Shown piece after piece: positions 8,246 to 16,476 of a stretch of DNA of 64,000 nucleotides; the first letter of the stretch is position 1, and every line of letters begins with the position of its first letter. Location: NCBI RefSeq assembly GCF_021228795.1, contig NZ_CP089309.1, positions 5,205,501-5,269,500 on the forward strand. Reading direction: 5' to 3'. The position numbers and the translations under genes are program-made. Below the pieces are notes generated by a model. That model saw only the letters and a list, made by a program, of their open reading frames with translations. It searched no databases and was not told the origin of the DNA. Source of the stretch: Thiocapsa bogorovii. GTDB taxonomy: Bacteria; Pseudomonadota; Gammaproteobacteria; Chromatiales; Chromatiaceae.

Positions 8246-8947
8246 CACGGTTGCCCCGAGTTGGTCTTAGCGGTTCTTCGTGCCCCGTGTTGCGTGCAAT
8301 GTCTTTGTCGCATCGACGAGACGATTGGATAGGTTTTACAAACCTAGCCGGCTGCTGGGATTTTCTCTCGCGATGCTAGTCCAAATGGGCGCGATATGCC
8401 AAGCTGAAGTTTCCCCGTTTTCTCATGCGACCAAACTCGTGACCGCAGCGACGAGGGATTTCGTGTGCCCTGGCCGGGATCGTCGCAGTCGACCCCGAAG
8501 TTCAGGGAGAGGTTAGGTTTCCTCGATTCGGGAAGTGCTCAAAACGTCTCTATGGCGGTTTTCGTGTTGGGCTTTCGAGGCCCGATGCTAAAGAAATCAA
8601 GCAGAAGATCGGCAGTGAGCGGAAGCAGGCCCGCAATCCCGATGCGTTCAACAAACATCGGCAGTTCTGCATCGTGGCCAAAACTATCATCCGGATCGAT
8701 GGCCTCAGGTTTGAGCAGCCTCCCGCGCGGCGCGCCGGATATGCCTTCGCCGATTTGGGTGGGCGCTCGCCCATGATCTCGCCGACGTGGGTTTCGGAGT
8801 CGACTGCGGCGATCCCGGCCAGGGTACACGAAATCCCGTCGTCGAGGCAGTCATGGGGATGGTCAACGTAGGAAAACGAGAAACTCGGTTTTGTTACTTC
8901 CTCTAATTAAGAATGGGCGGTCGCTACTCTTCAGCTCTAGGTCGATC
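8246..8947. other. 700-bp stretch without a supportable gene, upstream of tssA
   Basis: No reading frame here has a recognisable product. The part next to tssA must hold the promoter of the T6SS operon (minus strand), but no confident -35/-10 or sigma-54 site was picked. The rest contains the imperfect inverted repeat listed separately and short open frames on both strands. One of these, on the minus strand at 8791-8900, is rich in acidic and Cys residues but has no clear start. The stretch looks like decayed accessory DNA next to the IS element. Confidence 0.6.
8449..8842. repeat. Imperfect inverted repeat, arms of about 50 bp
   Basis: The left arm (8449-8499) reads CGACGA-GGGATTTCGTGT then CCCTGGCCGGGATCG and ends CCCCGAA. 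The right arm (8793-8842) is its reverse complement with about four differences including one single-base indel. Weaker similarity extends some 40 bp further outward on both sides (GTTT..CGTTTTC..GACC). The arms enclose about 290 bp. In one frame both arms encode LAGI(V/A)AVD(P/S)E, so this may be a duplicated gene fragment in opposite orientation rather than a transposon terminus. Confidence 0.6.
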
Positions 8948-9303
8948 TTATGAACGTAGAGCTGCATGACCGATACCCGCGATTCCAACCGGAATTGGCC
9001 CGATCACGTGCTGCCTGCCAATGGTGTCTACGTCGACTACATATTGCACCTCACCGCCAGCCAACACCTCGTGCGGTAGGGCCTTTCTCTGGCTTGGGTC
9101 GGTGGTGGAAAAGAACGGTTGGGGCCTAGCTCGACCGACGTATGCCTGTAGCTCAACACCTGCGGGAACGCGAAGCTGATATAGCTTTCCAAACGAATTC
9201 CAGTCGTAGCACACAGCAGTTCCATCGCGAACCACGAGCTTAAGGTAGTGGTTGATTAATGAAACCTCCGAGTGGTGGTCCGTAATAAAATCGATCACCT
9301 TAC

Positions 9304-10806
9304 CTCGACTTTGGCCAATCTAGGCGGTCGCCGCGAGCTGTTCCAGCAGGCGATCGAGTCGCTTGGACGAAATTAGGACCATCTCCCCCTCGGACCGTGA
9401 GTAGGCGTAATTCTCCTCGGCCCAGATGGTGCGCCGCACCAGGGCCAGGCAATCGGAGAAGGTGGCGTGGGACTTCAGATACCAAGCCGTGGAGCGCGGC
9501 AGGGCGTCCCAGCGCTCGCGCCACCGGTAGACCATGAGACAGACGAGCGAGAACAGCGCCATCAGCATCGGCGTGGTGCGTGCGATCGCCAGATCGTTCC
9601 ACTGGCGCTGGGTCTCGACGCCGAGGTGGCGACGGACTTCCTCGAAGGTGACCTCGAGCGACCAGCGCTGAACAAACAGCTCCACGACGCGGGCCGGCGC
9701 CATGTTCAGGTCGGTGGTAAAGAAGGCTTGCGTCGGCAGCCGGCCCTCGGGATCGACCACGAGCACCCAGCGAATCGGCAACGGCGGCCATCCCGCGGTG
9801 TGCCACAGACACACCTCGCTAAGCAGGCGCAGCGTTTTGGGCTGTCCGTACCATTGAATCGCGACCTCCTCGCCTCGGGTGCGCGCCGCCTCCTCGCGTG
9901 TGGCGAGCTTGGCCAGTACGCCGCCTTTCTTCGGCTTGGGGCCGCGCCGCCCGGCGGGCACCGGCTCGGGAAAGGCGAACAGGCGTGCATCCAGGCGCAG
10001 GCGCGTGACCAGGGTCGCTTGCGCGGCCAGCACTTCCCCCCCCAGCTGAATGCAGGAGTAGCTGCCGTCGCCGAGCAGGATCCAGCGGCGTTGCTGCAGC
10101 CAGCGCGAGACCAGCCAGACCATCCCGATGGTGAGCTCCACGACCGTGCGATGGCGCCGCCCGGCCGCCTCGTCGGCCCGTTTCGACGGTGCCAAGCGGG
10201 TGAGAAAAGGCAGCGCCCAAGGCCGCGTGCTCCACGGCACGGCCACCAACAACGCCATGCAGATCCACTCCAGCCCCAAGCAGGTCACGACTTTGCTCCG
10301 TGACGAGCGCACCGCATCGCGATACATCCCCTTCGCTCGAATGCGCGCGCCCTTGCGCCGTTCCAGCGTCTCGTCGACCGCCACCACGATCGGCACCTGC
10401 GCCGGCAACATCCCGAGCAACAACCCCAGCAGAATCCGCGCCCCTTGGCGCGACGACCAACGCGCCCGATTCAGCACCCGGTGGTAACGCTCGAAGCGCC
10501 GCTCCGCGCTCAGCCCCATCGCCCGCAGCGCCGCCGTCACCGTGCGCGGCCCTTGCGCCAGCAGCGTTCCCGTGAGCAAGACGTGCAGATGCGCCAGGGT
10601 CGGCGCGGTGAACAGGCCGGCAAAGGGCTGCAGAACAGATACAATCGCGGCAGGCAGAGGGAACATCCGCAGGCAGGTCCGAGGTTTTGGTCGACATCGG
10701 ACGATACCGTCCGCGGCCCTCTGCCGCCACATCAATCGGGTCTGTCACCGTCGCTCCCGGCGCCTCGCGGCGCTTCCGCCGAGGCCCGGAAATGGCCAAA
10801 GTCGAG
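9304..10806 (-). mobile_element. Complete insertion sequence with terminal repeats and target duplication
   Basis: The 1503-bp element is bounded by perfect 14-bp terminal inverted repeats: CTCGACTTTGGCCA at 9304-9317 and its complement at 10793-10806. It is flanked on both sides by the 5-bp direct repeat CTTAC (9299-9303 and 10807-10811). It carries one DDE transposase on the minus strand. The intact ends and duplication show a clean and probably recent insertion. The transposase type fits the IS4/IS701-like group; the exact family was not determined. Confidence 0.93.
9320..10666 (-). CDS. DDE transposase (IS4/IS701-like)
   Basis: The 448-residue protein has the three acidic blocks of a DDE transposase: IVVAVDETLERRKGARIRAK near residue 95, the WILLGDGSYSCIQL block near 205, and QRWSLEVTFEEVRRHLGVET near 370. 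The basic linker GRRGPKPKKGG lies between the second and third. The start MFPLPAAIVSVLQPFAGLFT was chosen; the frame stays open 69 nt further upstream to a second ATG. The stop codon lies 16 bp from the left end of the IS and, by chance, in frame with the 3' half of the interrupted host gene. The protein appears intact. Confidence 0.88.
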   Translation of the reverse strand: MFPLPAAIVSVLQPFAGLFTAPTLAHLHVLLTGTLLAQGPRTVTAALRAMGLSAERRFERYHRVLNRARWSSRQGARILLGLLLGMLPAQVPIVVAVDETLERRKGARIRAKGMYRDAVRSSRSKVVTCLGLEWICMALLVAVPWSTRPWALPFLTRLAPSKRADEAAGRRHRTVVELTIGMVWLVSRWLQQRRWILLGDGSYSCIQLGGEVLAAQATLVTRLRLDARLFAFPEPVPAGRRGPKPKKGGVLAKLATREEAARTRGEEVAIQWYGQPKTLRLLSEVCLWHTAGWPPLPIRWVLVVDPEGRLPTQAFFTTDLNMAPARVVELFVQRWSLEVTFEEVRRHLGVETQRQWNDLAIARTTPMLMALFSLVCLMVYRWRERWDALPRSTAWYLKSHATFSDCLALVRRTIWAEENYAYSRSEGEMVLISSKRLDRLLEQLAATA

Positions 10807-11114
10807 CTTACAAAAGTACCGTTCGTTAAACCAGTATCGCCCGAACGGATCATTCGCACGGCCAGCCGATGTTGTTCCAACCAACCGCATGAGCGCAACC
10901 GGCCCTCGGACGCGTACCGGTCGTGGATTTCCTTCAAAGCTGGCGCGCTCATCGGGAGTGAGTTGGAATTTGACGTTCATTTCGTTCTCCTCGGTGTTTG
11001 CGTTTACGTTTCACGCCAAGCTCCCTGGAAGTCGACTGGAGCGACGCGAAATCATTAGTAATCGTTTCGTCCATCCCATTACATACGTCTCATGACTCAT
11101 GGAGCTGTCGGGCA

Positions 11115-11492
11115 CTATCTTAGCCCGGCGGCGAAGTCCGTGACGCGTTGCAGGCCGAGCCAAAGCGTCTTCACGCCGGGTTCGTCGTCGCCCTTGCGCC
11201 CGAGGAATCCGCCGAGGCCGGCAATCAGGCGGATCACGGTGTTGAGGCGTGGCGGCTCTTTGGGCGGGGGTTTCTCGGAGAGCGTGTAGGCGGCCTGCCA
11301 CTCTTCGGGCGCGAAGAACAGCTCGGCCTCCAGCTTCGGCAGGGTCCGACCCAAGCGCATCAGCTGCGCGACGCGCCAGGCGACGACCAGAAACAGCGCC
11401 AAGGCGCGCTCGAGGCGTTCCAGGGTGCTCAACTGCAACGCCTCCACGCGGCAGCCTTCCTTCAACACCAAGAACAGCCGTTCGGCACACCC
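11115..11492 (-). pseudogene. C-terminal remnant of a Tn5-type (IS4 family) transposase
   Basis: About 125 codons resemble the C-terminal end of IS4-family transposases of the Tn5/IS50 type: RLFLVLKEGCRVEALQLSTL (corresponding to the catalytic Glu helix), ERLERALALFLVVAWRVAQL, then LIAGLGGFLGRKGDDEPGVK and TLWLGLQRVTDFA. The N-terminal two thirds with the first two catalytic acids are missing, and the frame ends abruptly near 11492, where a different reading frame takes over. No terminal repeats were identified. It is a dead fragment. Confidence 0.75.
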
Positions 11493-11790
11493 GACGCGTC
11501 TCCGGCAGCTCGGCCGCCAGCTCGGCGACGCGCGCAAACCCCGCTTGCAGATCGCACACCCGGTCGAAGATAACGGTCGCAAGGTGCGAGCAAGCTGCTT
11601 CGACGGCCTGCCAGTCATGCCAGTGTGGCGCGAGGTTCTTGCACTCGCTAAGCTCGGTTTCTTCCAGGTCGTAGGGCAGCGCGTTGGCAAGATGCACCTG
11701 CAACTGCCGTAGCGGCGACTCCCCATTGTCCTGCGGGTAGAGTGGATCGAATGTTTGCAGTGCGCGCGCAACGTTCATCGCCCATGTCAT
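11493..11790 (-). pseudogene. Unrecognised ORF fragment fused out of frame to the transposase remnant
   Basis: Reading from an ATG at 11790, a frame begins MTWAMNVARALQTFDPLYPQ and continues LRQLQVHLANALPYDLEETE, then HWHDWQAVEAACSHLATVIF and ends near AELAAELPETRRV, where the transposase-like sequence begins in another frame. Residue composition is protein-like and unlike a shadow frame. I do not recognise it. The frame is open for over 100 nt further upstream, so its true start may be lost. It could be the 5' remnant of a host gene into which the Tn5-type element inserted. Confidence 0.35.
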
Positions 11791-11989
11791 CGGCCAAGCA
11801 AAGTCGCCATCCTCTAAGGCCCGGACCCTTCGACGATGGGCAGGGTCAGCTCGTTGCCCGAGTGCGACCCAAGCCGGATACGCCTTATCGATTGGGCTGA
11901 TCGATGAGCTCTTTGCAACCATCCCATGGATGATGGTCAAACTCCGGGATTCTAAAGTCCGCTCGGCGGATGCCATTCGGAGGTTATCT

Positions 11990-12922
11990 ATGGATCGATC
12001 TTGCGTATCGAGTCGGCGTGCCTTTCTTGCGGCCCTTGCGGTCGGGCCTTTGCCCTTCTTCACGCTTCCGGGCAAGGCGAGGGCGGTGGAGGGACAATTC
12101 CTCGCCAAGCCCATCCCATCGACCGGCGAGCCTCTGCCGGTCGTCGGCATGGGAACCTGGATCACCTTCAACGTCGGCGACGACCCGGTGGCGCGCGATG
12201 CGCGCACCGATGTCTTGCGGACTTTCTTCAACTCGGGCGGCGGCATGATCGACTCCTCGCCCATGTACGGCACGGCCGAGGCGGTCGTCGGCAGTTGCCT
12301 GGCGCGGCTCGATCGCCCCAAGGGTTTGTTTTCGGCGACCAAGGTCTGGACCTCCTCGACCGCGGAGGGTCTCGAGCAGATCGCGGCATCGGAGCGTCTC
12401 TGGGGTTTGCCGCGACTGGATCTTCTGCAGGTCCACAACCTGGTCAACTGGCGCGACCATCTGGAGACCCTGTCGGCGATGAAGGCCGACGGGAAGGTGC
12501 GTTATATCGGTATCACCACCTCGCACGGTCGTCGCCATGCGGAGCTTGCGCAGATCATGGAGACGCAGCCGATCGATTTCGTGCAGTTGACCTACAACAT
12601 CGCGGATCGCGAGGCCGAAGCCCGTCTGCTTCCGTTGGCGGCGGAGCGGGGGATCGCGGTAATCGCCAATCGGCCCTTTCAGGGCGGTTCACTGATCGAC
12701 CGCGTCGAGCGCCACCCCTTACCGGGTTGGGCGCGCGAGATCGACTGCACCGCCTGGTCGCAGATCCTGCTCAAATTCATCGTCTCGCACCCCGCCGTGA
12801 CCTGTGCCATCCCGGCGACCAGTCGGGTGGATCATATGGAGGAGAATATGGCGGGCGGGCGCGGTGGTATGCCGGATGCGGCACTGCGACGCCGCATGGC
12901 TGCCGACGTCGCCGCGCTCTGA
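11990..12922 (+). CDS. Aldo/keto reductase with a twin-arginine signal
   Basis: The 310-residue protein starts MDRSCVSSRRAFLAALAVGP, a Tat-like signal (SRRAFLA) with a cleavage region near KARA. The mature part has the aldo/keto reductase catalytic set: Asp/Tyr in MIDSSPMYGTAEAVVG, Lys in FSATKVW, His in LLQVHNLVNW. It probably reduces carbonyls with NAD(P)H; export by Tat suggests folding with cofactor before translocation. A GGAGG lies 6 nt before the ATG; the frame extends 60 nt upstream but lacks an equally good start. The stop overlaps the next gene (TGATG). Confidence 0.85.
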   Translation: MDRSCVSSRRAFLAALAVGPLPFFTLPGKARAVEGQFLAKPIPSTGEPLPVVGMGTWITFNVGDDPVARDARTDVLRTFFNSGGGMIDSSPMYGTAEAVVGSCLARLDRPKGLFSATKVWTSSTAEGLEQIAASERLWGLPRLDLLQVHNLVNWRDHLETLSAMKADGKVRYIGITTSHGRRHAELAQIMETQPIDFVQLTYNIADREAEARLLPLAAERGIAVIANRPFQGGSLIDRVERHPLPGWAREIDCTAWSQILLKFIVSHPAVTCAIPATSRVDHMEENMAGGRGGMPDAALRRRMAADVAAL

Positions 12923-13608
12923 TGGACCTCCTGAGCTACTCGCTCGTCGACCTGATCCCGTTTTCGCGCGAGACCTATTTCAGGCTGTTCGAGCGCTACA
13001 ACGTCGGGGTGTGGCCGGCGCCGATCATCGGGCTGGCGATGGGGCTGATGGCCCTGTTCACGGCGCGTCGGGTAGAGGGCAGGGTGCTTCGCGCGCCGTT
13101 TCTTCTAGCCGGGGTCTGCTGGATTTGGGTCGGTTGGGTCTTTCAGATCTACTGGTACGCGCCTTTGAGCTGGCCGGGGCTCTATTTCGGGGTCGGCTTC
13201 GTGCTGCAGGGCGTGCTACTGGTCATCCTTCTCGGGTGGCGCCCGGTTGCGGGGTCGCCGGAAGGCGCGGATAGGGGGTTCGGCGCGGCGATCTGGCTCC
13301 TCGTTTTCGCACTTGCGCTGCAGCCACTGATTGGTCTTGTCTCCGGTCGGCCCTGGTACGGCCTGGAGGTCTTCGGCAGTGCACCGGATCCGACGGTTGT
13401 CGCGACGCTTGGTTTCCTGCTGCTCGTTCGCCACCCGCTGCGCTGGTTGCTGTCGATCATCCCGCTCGCCTGGTGTCTCGTCAGCGGGGCGACCCTCTGG
13501 GTTCTGGGCCTTCCGACCTGGCCGGTCATGCCACTTGCCGCCTTGCTCTACCTGGGCGTCGTGGGTTGGCCGTGGGCGTCCAGGCGAAGCGTGCTCAAGG
13601 CCCCGTGA
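12922..13608 (+). CDS. DUF6064-type integral membrane protein
   Basis: The 228-residue protein begins MDLLSYSLVDLIPFSRETYF and has about seven hydrophobic helices (for example PIIGLAMGLMALFTA, APFLLAGVCWIWVGWVFQIY and the late LLSIIPLAWCLVSGATLWVL). The pattern fits the DUF6064 family of small membrane proteins of unknown function. The ATG overlaps the stop of the aldo/keto reductase, so the two are co-translated and may act together, for example in a membrane-linked redox process. That link is inference. Confidence 0.7.
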   Translation: MDLLSYSLVDLIPFSRETYFRLFERYNVGVWPAPIIGLAMGLMALFTARRVEGRVLRAPFLLAGVCWIWVGWVFQIYWYAPLSWPGLYFGVGFVLQGVLLVILLGWRPVAGSPEGADRGFGAAIWLLVFALALQPLIGLVSGRPWYGLEVFGSAPDPTVVATLGFLLLVRHPLRWLLSIIPLAWCLVSGATLWVLGLPTWPVMPLAALLYLGVVGWPWASRRSVLKAP

Positions 13609-13677
13609 GCTGCCGCGATGCCCTCCTGTCCTAACCCTCGCGGACGGGAAGCAACCGGCGGATCCCGGCTCGACGGT

Positions 13678-14112
13678 TCAGTGCATGCGGGGCTTCGGCG
13701 CTTCCGTAACTGTCCTATCGGGTCGTTTTCGCATGAGCGGCAACGAGGCGTGATGGGCGGTCATCCGCCAGCCCTCTGCGGTCTGCCGGTAGACGTTCGT
13801 CGCCAAGATCCGGTTGGGCTCCTCGCGAGAGCGGCTCGGGCGGATCAACTCCTCGACCAGATGGACGGCAAGCTCCCGGGTCGCGGAGCGTTGGATCACG
13901 CGGTAGTGCAGATCCGGCGGCTCGGCCCCGGTCAAGACCTCGCGCCAACTGCGCAGCACCTCGCTGCGCCCCAGCAGGAGATCACCGCCGGGGTGGACGC
14001 AGACGGGGCTTGGCTCCTTTGCCCAGACCCCTCCCATTAAGGCGATATCGAGCGTCTCGAAGGCGGCATAGAAGGCGGCTTCGACCTCCTCCGGGGTCTG
14101 GAATTGGCTCAT
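13678..14112 (-). CDS. NTF2-like (SnoaL/DUF4440-type) protein
   Basis: The 144-residue product MSQFQTPEEVEAAFYAAFET contains a single NTF2-like fold: a helical start, GGVWAKEPSPVCVHPGGDLL, the helix EVLRSWREVL and a beta-rich end with LATNVYRQTAEGWRMTAHHA. Such proteins range from small hydrolases/isomerases to binding scaffolds; the conserved WRMTAHH ending is typical of the SnoaL-like subgroup. No substrate can be named. The ATG overlaps the stop of the Uma2 gene (ATGA). Confidence 0.75.
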   Translation of the reverse strand: MSQFQTPEEVEAAFYAAFETLDIALMGGVWAKEPSPVCVHPGGDLLLGRSEVLRSWREVLTGAEPPDLHYRVIQRSATRELAVHLVEELIRPSRSREEPNRILATNVYRQTAEGWRMTAHHASLPLMRKRPDRTVTEAPKPRMH

Positions 14113-14744
14113 CTGCCTGAATCCGGCCCCGCCGGGGCGCCGAGGAGCGCGGTGCGCAACGCGCGGATCGCGCGCGTTTGGGTCGGCTCTCCCATGCAGC
14201 GGACGATGAGGGCGGGATCGAGATCGGGCAGCGCGCGGCTGCGCGTCGCGGCGAGATAGGTCTCGTCCTGCAGCACGAAGAAGCGCAGCGTGCCGTCCTC
14301 CCAAAACCAGACCTCGGGCACGCCGAGTCCGCGATAGACCGCGAGCTTGTCCACACCGCCGCTGGTCCAGATCACCTCGATCGCGATATCCGGAATCTTC
14401 GATGCCGGGCGGATCGGGCCGACCAGATAGCACTCGTCCGCCTCGGCACCGAGCCGCTTCGCCTTTTCCTTCAGGGTCCAAGAGCCGTAGCCTTCGAGCT
14501 CGATGTCCCTGATCTCGGCATAGGTCTCAAGTAGACGGGCGAGCCGCTTCTTGAGCGATTCGTGGTCGACGGAAGGTGTCATCAGCTCCAGCTCACCGTT
14601 GAAATAGGTGATGCGCACTCCGCCGTCGTCGCCGCGGGCGGACAGCACGGCCTCGTAGTCGTCCCAGCCGACGTTGCGCAGGAAGATACGTTGATCGACA
14701 TGGTCGGTGTCGCAGACGGACGAAGCCTGGTTGGCGGGCATCAT
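14109..14744 (-). CDS. Uma2 family (DUF820) putative nuclease
   Basis: The 211-residue protein shows the Uma2 pattern: FNGELELMTPSVDHESLKKR, then a PD-(D/E)xK-like core KIPDIAIEVIWTSGGVDKLA, followed by YRGLGVPEVWFWEDG. The Asp of IPDIAIEV, the Glu two residues on and the Lys of DKL form the expected catalytic set. Such genes are common and often repeated in cyanobacteria and purple sulfur bacteria; the biological role is unknown. Two adjacent ATGs can start it. Confidence 0.82.
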   Translation of the reverse strand: MMPANQASSVCDTDHVDQRIFLRNVGWDDYEAVLSARGDDGGVRITYFNGELELMTPSVDHESLKKRLARLLETYAEIRDIELEGYGSWTLKEKAKRLGAEADECYLVGPIRPASKIPDIAIEVIWTSGGVDKLAVYRGLGVPEVWFWEDGTLRFFVLQDETYLAATRSRALPDLDPALIVRCMGEPTQTRAIRALRTALLGAPAGPDSGR

Positions 14745-14768
14745 GGCTGTGGTCGCTCTCGGTGAGCT

Positions 14769-14792
14769 TTGTGTCCTTTGCGCCTTTGCGGT
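14769..14792. repeat. GCAAAGGCGCAAAGG-type short repeat
   Basis: Upstream of the Uma2 gene the minus strand reads ACCGCAAAGGCGCAAAGGAC, a short motif that recurs in many bacterial genomes in intergenic positions. It is seen once here. No function is assigned. Confidence 0.4.
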
Positions 14793-14859
14793 TCAAAATG
14801 CCGGATCTAGTTCAAAGATTAGTCGCCTGCCCGAGCCGGGGCAAGGACACCCGGCACGC

Positions 14860-16476
14860 TCATGGCCGGGGTCTTTCGGGATTGGGATCCGCGTCTGCCA
14901 TGACCCCGTCCGTCGGTTTCAAGCGCAGCCCGCGCGGCACCACCCAGCGCTCGGCAAACTCGAAAAGCCCTTGGAGTCCGAGCGCGAGCAACGCAGCCGG
15001 GACGGCGCCCTGCATGATGAGCGCGGTGTCGTCCAGGCGAATCCCGGTGAGGATCGGCTGTCCGTAACCTCCGGCGCCGATGAGTGCCGCGACGGTGGCC
15101 GTGCCGACATTGAGCACGGCCGAGGTCTTGATCCCGGCCAGAATGGTGTTGGCGGCCAGCGGCAGCTCGATCAGGCGCAGGCGTGCGCCGCGGGTCAGCC
15201 CGAGGACGTCGGCCGATTCGCGGACCGGCACCGGGATGTCCATCAACCCGGCGTGGGTGTTGCGCACGATGGGGAGGAGGCTGTAGAGAAAGAGCGCGAC
15301 GACCGTCGGCAGCCAGCCGATCCCGAGCCAGGGGATGAGAAAGACGAAGAGCGCGAGCGAGGGGATGGTCTGGATCATCCCGGTGATGCCCAGGATCAGA
15401 TGACCGAGCCGCGCCTGCTGCGCCGCCAGCACACCGAGCGGCACGGCGAAAAGAATGGCCGCGCCGAGCGAGACCCCGACCAGTCCCAGATGCTCGAGCG
15501 TGCGTTGGCCGAGCTGGCTCCAGAAACCTCGACCCGAAACCTTGACCGCGAGCCCGAGGCGCTCCGATAAGAGGCGAGCGGCGACCGTTTGCTCGGAGTC
15601 GCCCTCCAGCTTCACCGCCCCGTTCATGCCCGCCATGGTGGGTTCGTCGATGGCGCCTTCGAGACGGCGAAAGGCGGTCACGGCGTCGGGCGCCTCCTCG
15701 GCCAGCTCCGCGCGGTAGAGCAGGATGGCTTGGTAGTCCTCGAAATAGCCCAGATCGTCCTCGAGCATCCGAAGCCCGTAGCGGGCGATCTCGGCATCCG
15801 TGGTGTAGACCACCGTCACGTCCAGATGTCCGGCGGCGATGCCACGATAGACCAGGTCGTGATCCAACCCCTGCACGCGGGTTTGGGGGAGTCGGTAGCG
15901 CTGTCTCAGGCCCGGCCAGCCGTCGGCGCGATCCAAAAACTCGCTGCTGAAGCCGAGTCTCAGGTCCGGATGGTCGCGCAGATCGGAGATGCGTTGTAGG
16001 CCGAGCTGCTCCGCCAAGACCTCGGGTACCGCGATCGCGTAGGTGTTCTCGAACCCCAGCGAGGCCGATGATCGCACCCCACGCGACGCGAGCGCCGCCT
16101 CCAGCAATTCGGGCGAGGAGACGTCCTCGTCGGCCAGGATCTCGCGGGCCAGTGTGCCGCTGTATTCCGGATAGATGTCGATCTCGCCGCTCAGCAGCGC
16201 GCCCCAGAGGATGCGTGTCCCGCCCAGCTCAGCGCGATGACGCGCCGGGTGGCCGGCGTCGAGTGCCAGCAGGCGCAGCGTTTCGCCCAAGATGACCGAC
16301 TCGGTGAACTTCTTCGAGCCGATCGTCACCGGGCGGGGTGTCGATTCCTCGGCGGACGGCTCGGGCGAACAGCCGGCGAGTCCGATGGCCAGCAGCACGG
16401 CGACGACGGTCGCAAGCACGAGGACGACGGCTGGAAGCCGGCGGCTGGAGGCCCTCATCGATGTGCCGCGCCTCAT
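14860..16476 (-). CDS. ABC transporter: fused substrate-binding lipoprotein and permease (osmoprotectant type)
   Basis: The 538-residue protein begins with a lipoprotein-type signal (LAIGLAGC near residue 35), followed by an OpuAC/QAT-like binding domain (about 48-310; PVTIGSKKFTESVILGETLR, EIDIYPEYSGTLAREIL). After this comes a BPD-type permease domain with five to six helices (about 330-520), including SLGAAILFAVPLGVLAAQQA and the coupling segment ESADVLGLTRGARLRLIELP. It is likely to import a quaternary amine such as glycine betaine or choline, or a related compound. The binding domain is N-terminal to the permease, the reverse of OpuABC. The start overlaps the ATPase gene (ATGA). Confidence 0.85.
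   Translation of the reverse strand: MRRGTSMRASSRRLPAVVLVLATVVAVLLAIGLAGCSPEPSAEESTPRPVTIGSKKFTESVILGETLRLLALDAGHPARHRAELGGTRILWGALLSGEIDIYPEYSGTLAREILADEDVSSPELLEAALASRGVRSSASLGFENTYAIAVPEVLAEQLGLQRISDLRDHPDLRLGFSSEFLDRADGWPGLRQRYRLPQTRVQGLDHDLVYRGIAAGHLDVTVVYTTDAEIARYGLRMLEDDLGYFEDYQAILLYRAELAEEAPDAVTAFRRLEGAIDEPTMAGMNGAVKLEGDSEQTVAARLLSERLGLAVKVSGRGFWSQLGQRTLEHLGLVGVSLGAAILFAVPLGVLAAQQARLGHLILGITGMIQTIPSLALFVFLIPWLGIGWLPTVVALFLYSLLPIVRNTHAGLMDIPVPVRESADVLGLTRGARLRLIELPLAANTILAGIKTSAVLNVGTATVAALIGAGGYGQPILTGIRLDDTALIMQGAVPAALLALGLQGLFEFAERWVVPRGLRLKPTDGVMADADPNPERPRP

Larger units (their letters stand above)
8948..10980 (-). pseudogene. Unknown 174-codon gene split by an insertion sequence
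   Basis: The 5' part (10980 down to 10807) starts with an ATG behind an excellent Shine-Dalgarno (GAGGAG, 7 nt away) and encodes 58 codons beginning MNVKFQLTPDERASFEG and ending WFNERYFCK. Removing the IS and one copy of the CTTAC duplication joins it in frame to the 3' part (9298 to 8948), which begins VIDFITDHHSEVSLINHYLK and ends GIAGIGHAALRS. The reconstructed 174-residue protein has no signal peptide or membrane segment, and I do not recognise its family. Its place beside the T6SS genes allows an effector, immunity or accessory role, but nothing in the sequence shows this. Confidence 0.8.

Noticed and set aside
8539-8829. 96-codon minus-strand open frame upstream of tssA
   Set aside because: It spans one arm of the inverted repeat, has no ribosome binding site and no family resemblance; not supportable as a gene.
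11011-12447. A 478-codon minus-strand open frame
   Set aside because: It lies mostly antisense to the aldo/keto reductase and crosses the transposase remnant out of frame. Only the part at 11493-11790 looks protein-like and is listed as a fragment.
12001-12921. N-terminal extension of the membrane protein frame through the aldo/keto reductase gene
   Set aside because: The extension is an out-of-frame shadow of the reductase; the real start is the ATG overlapping its stop at 12922.
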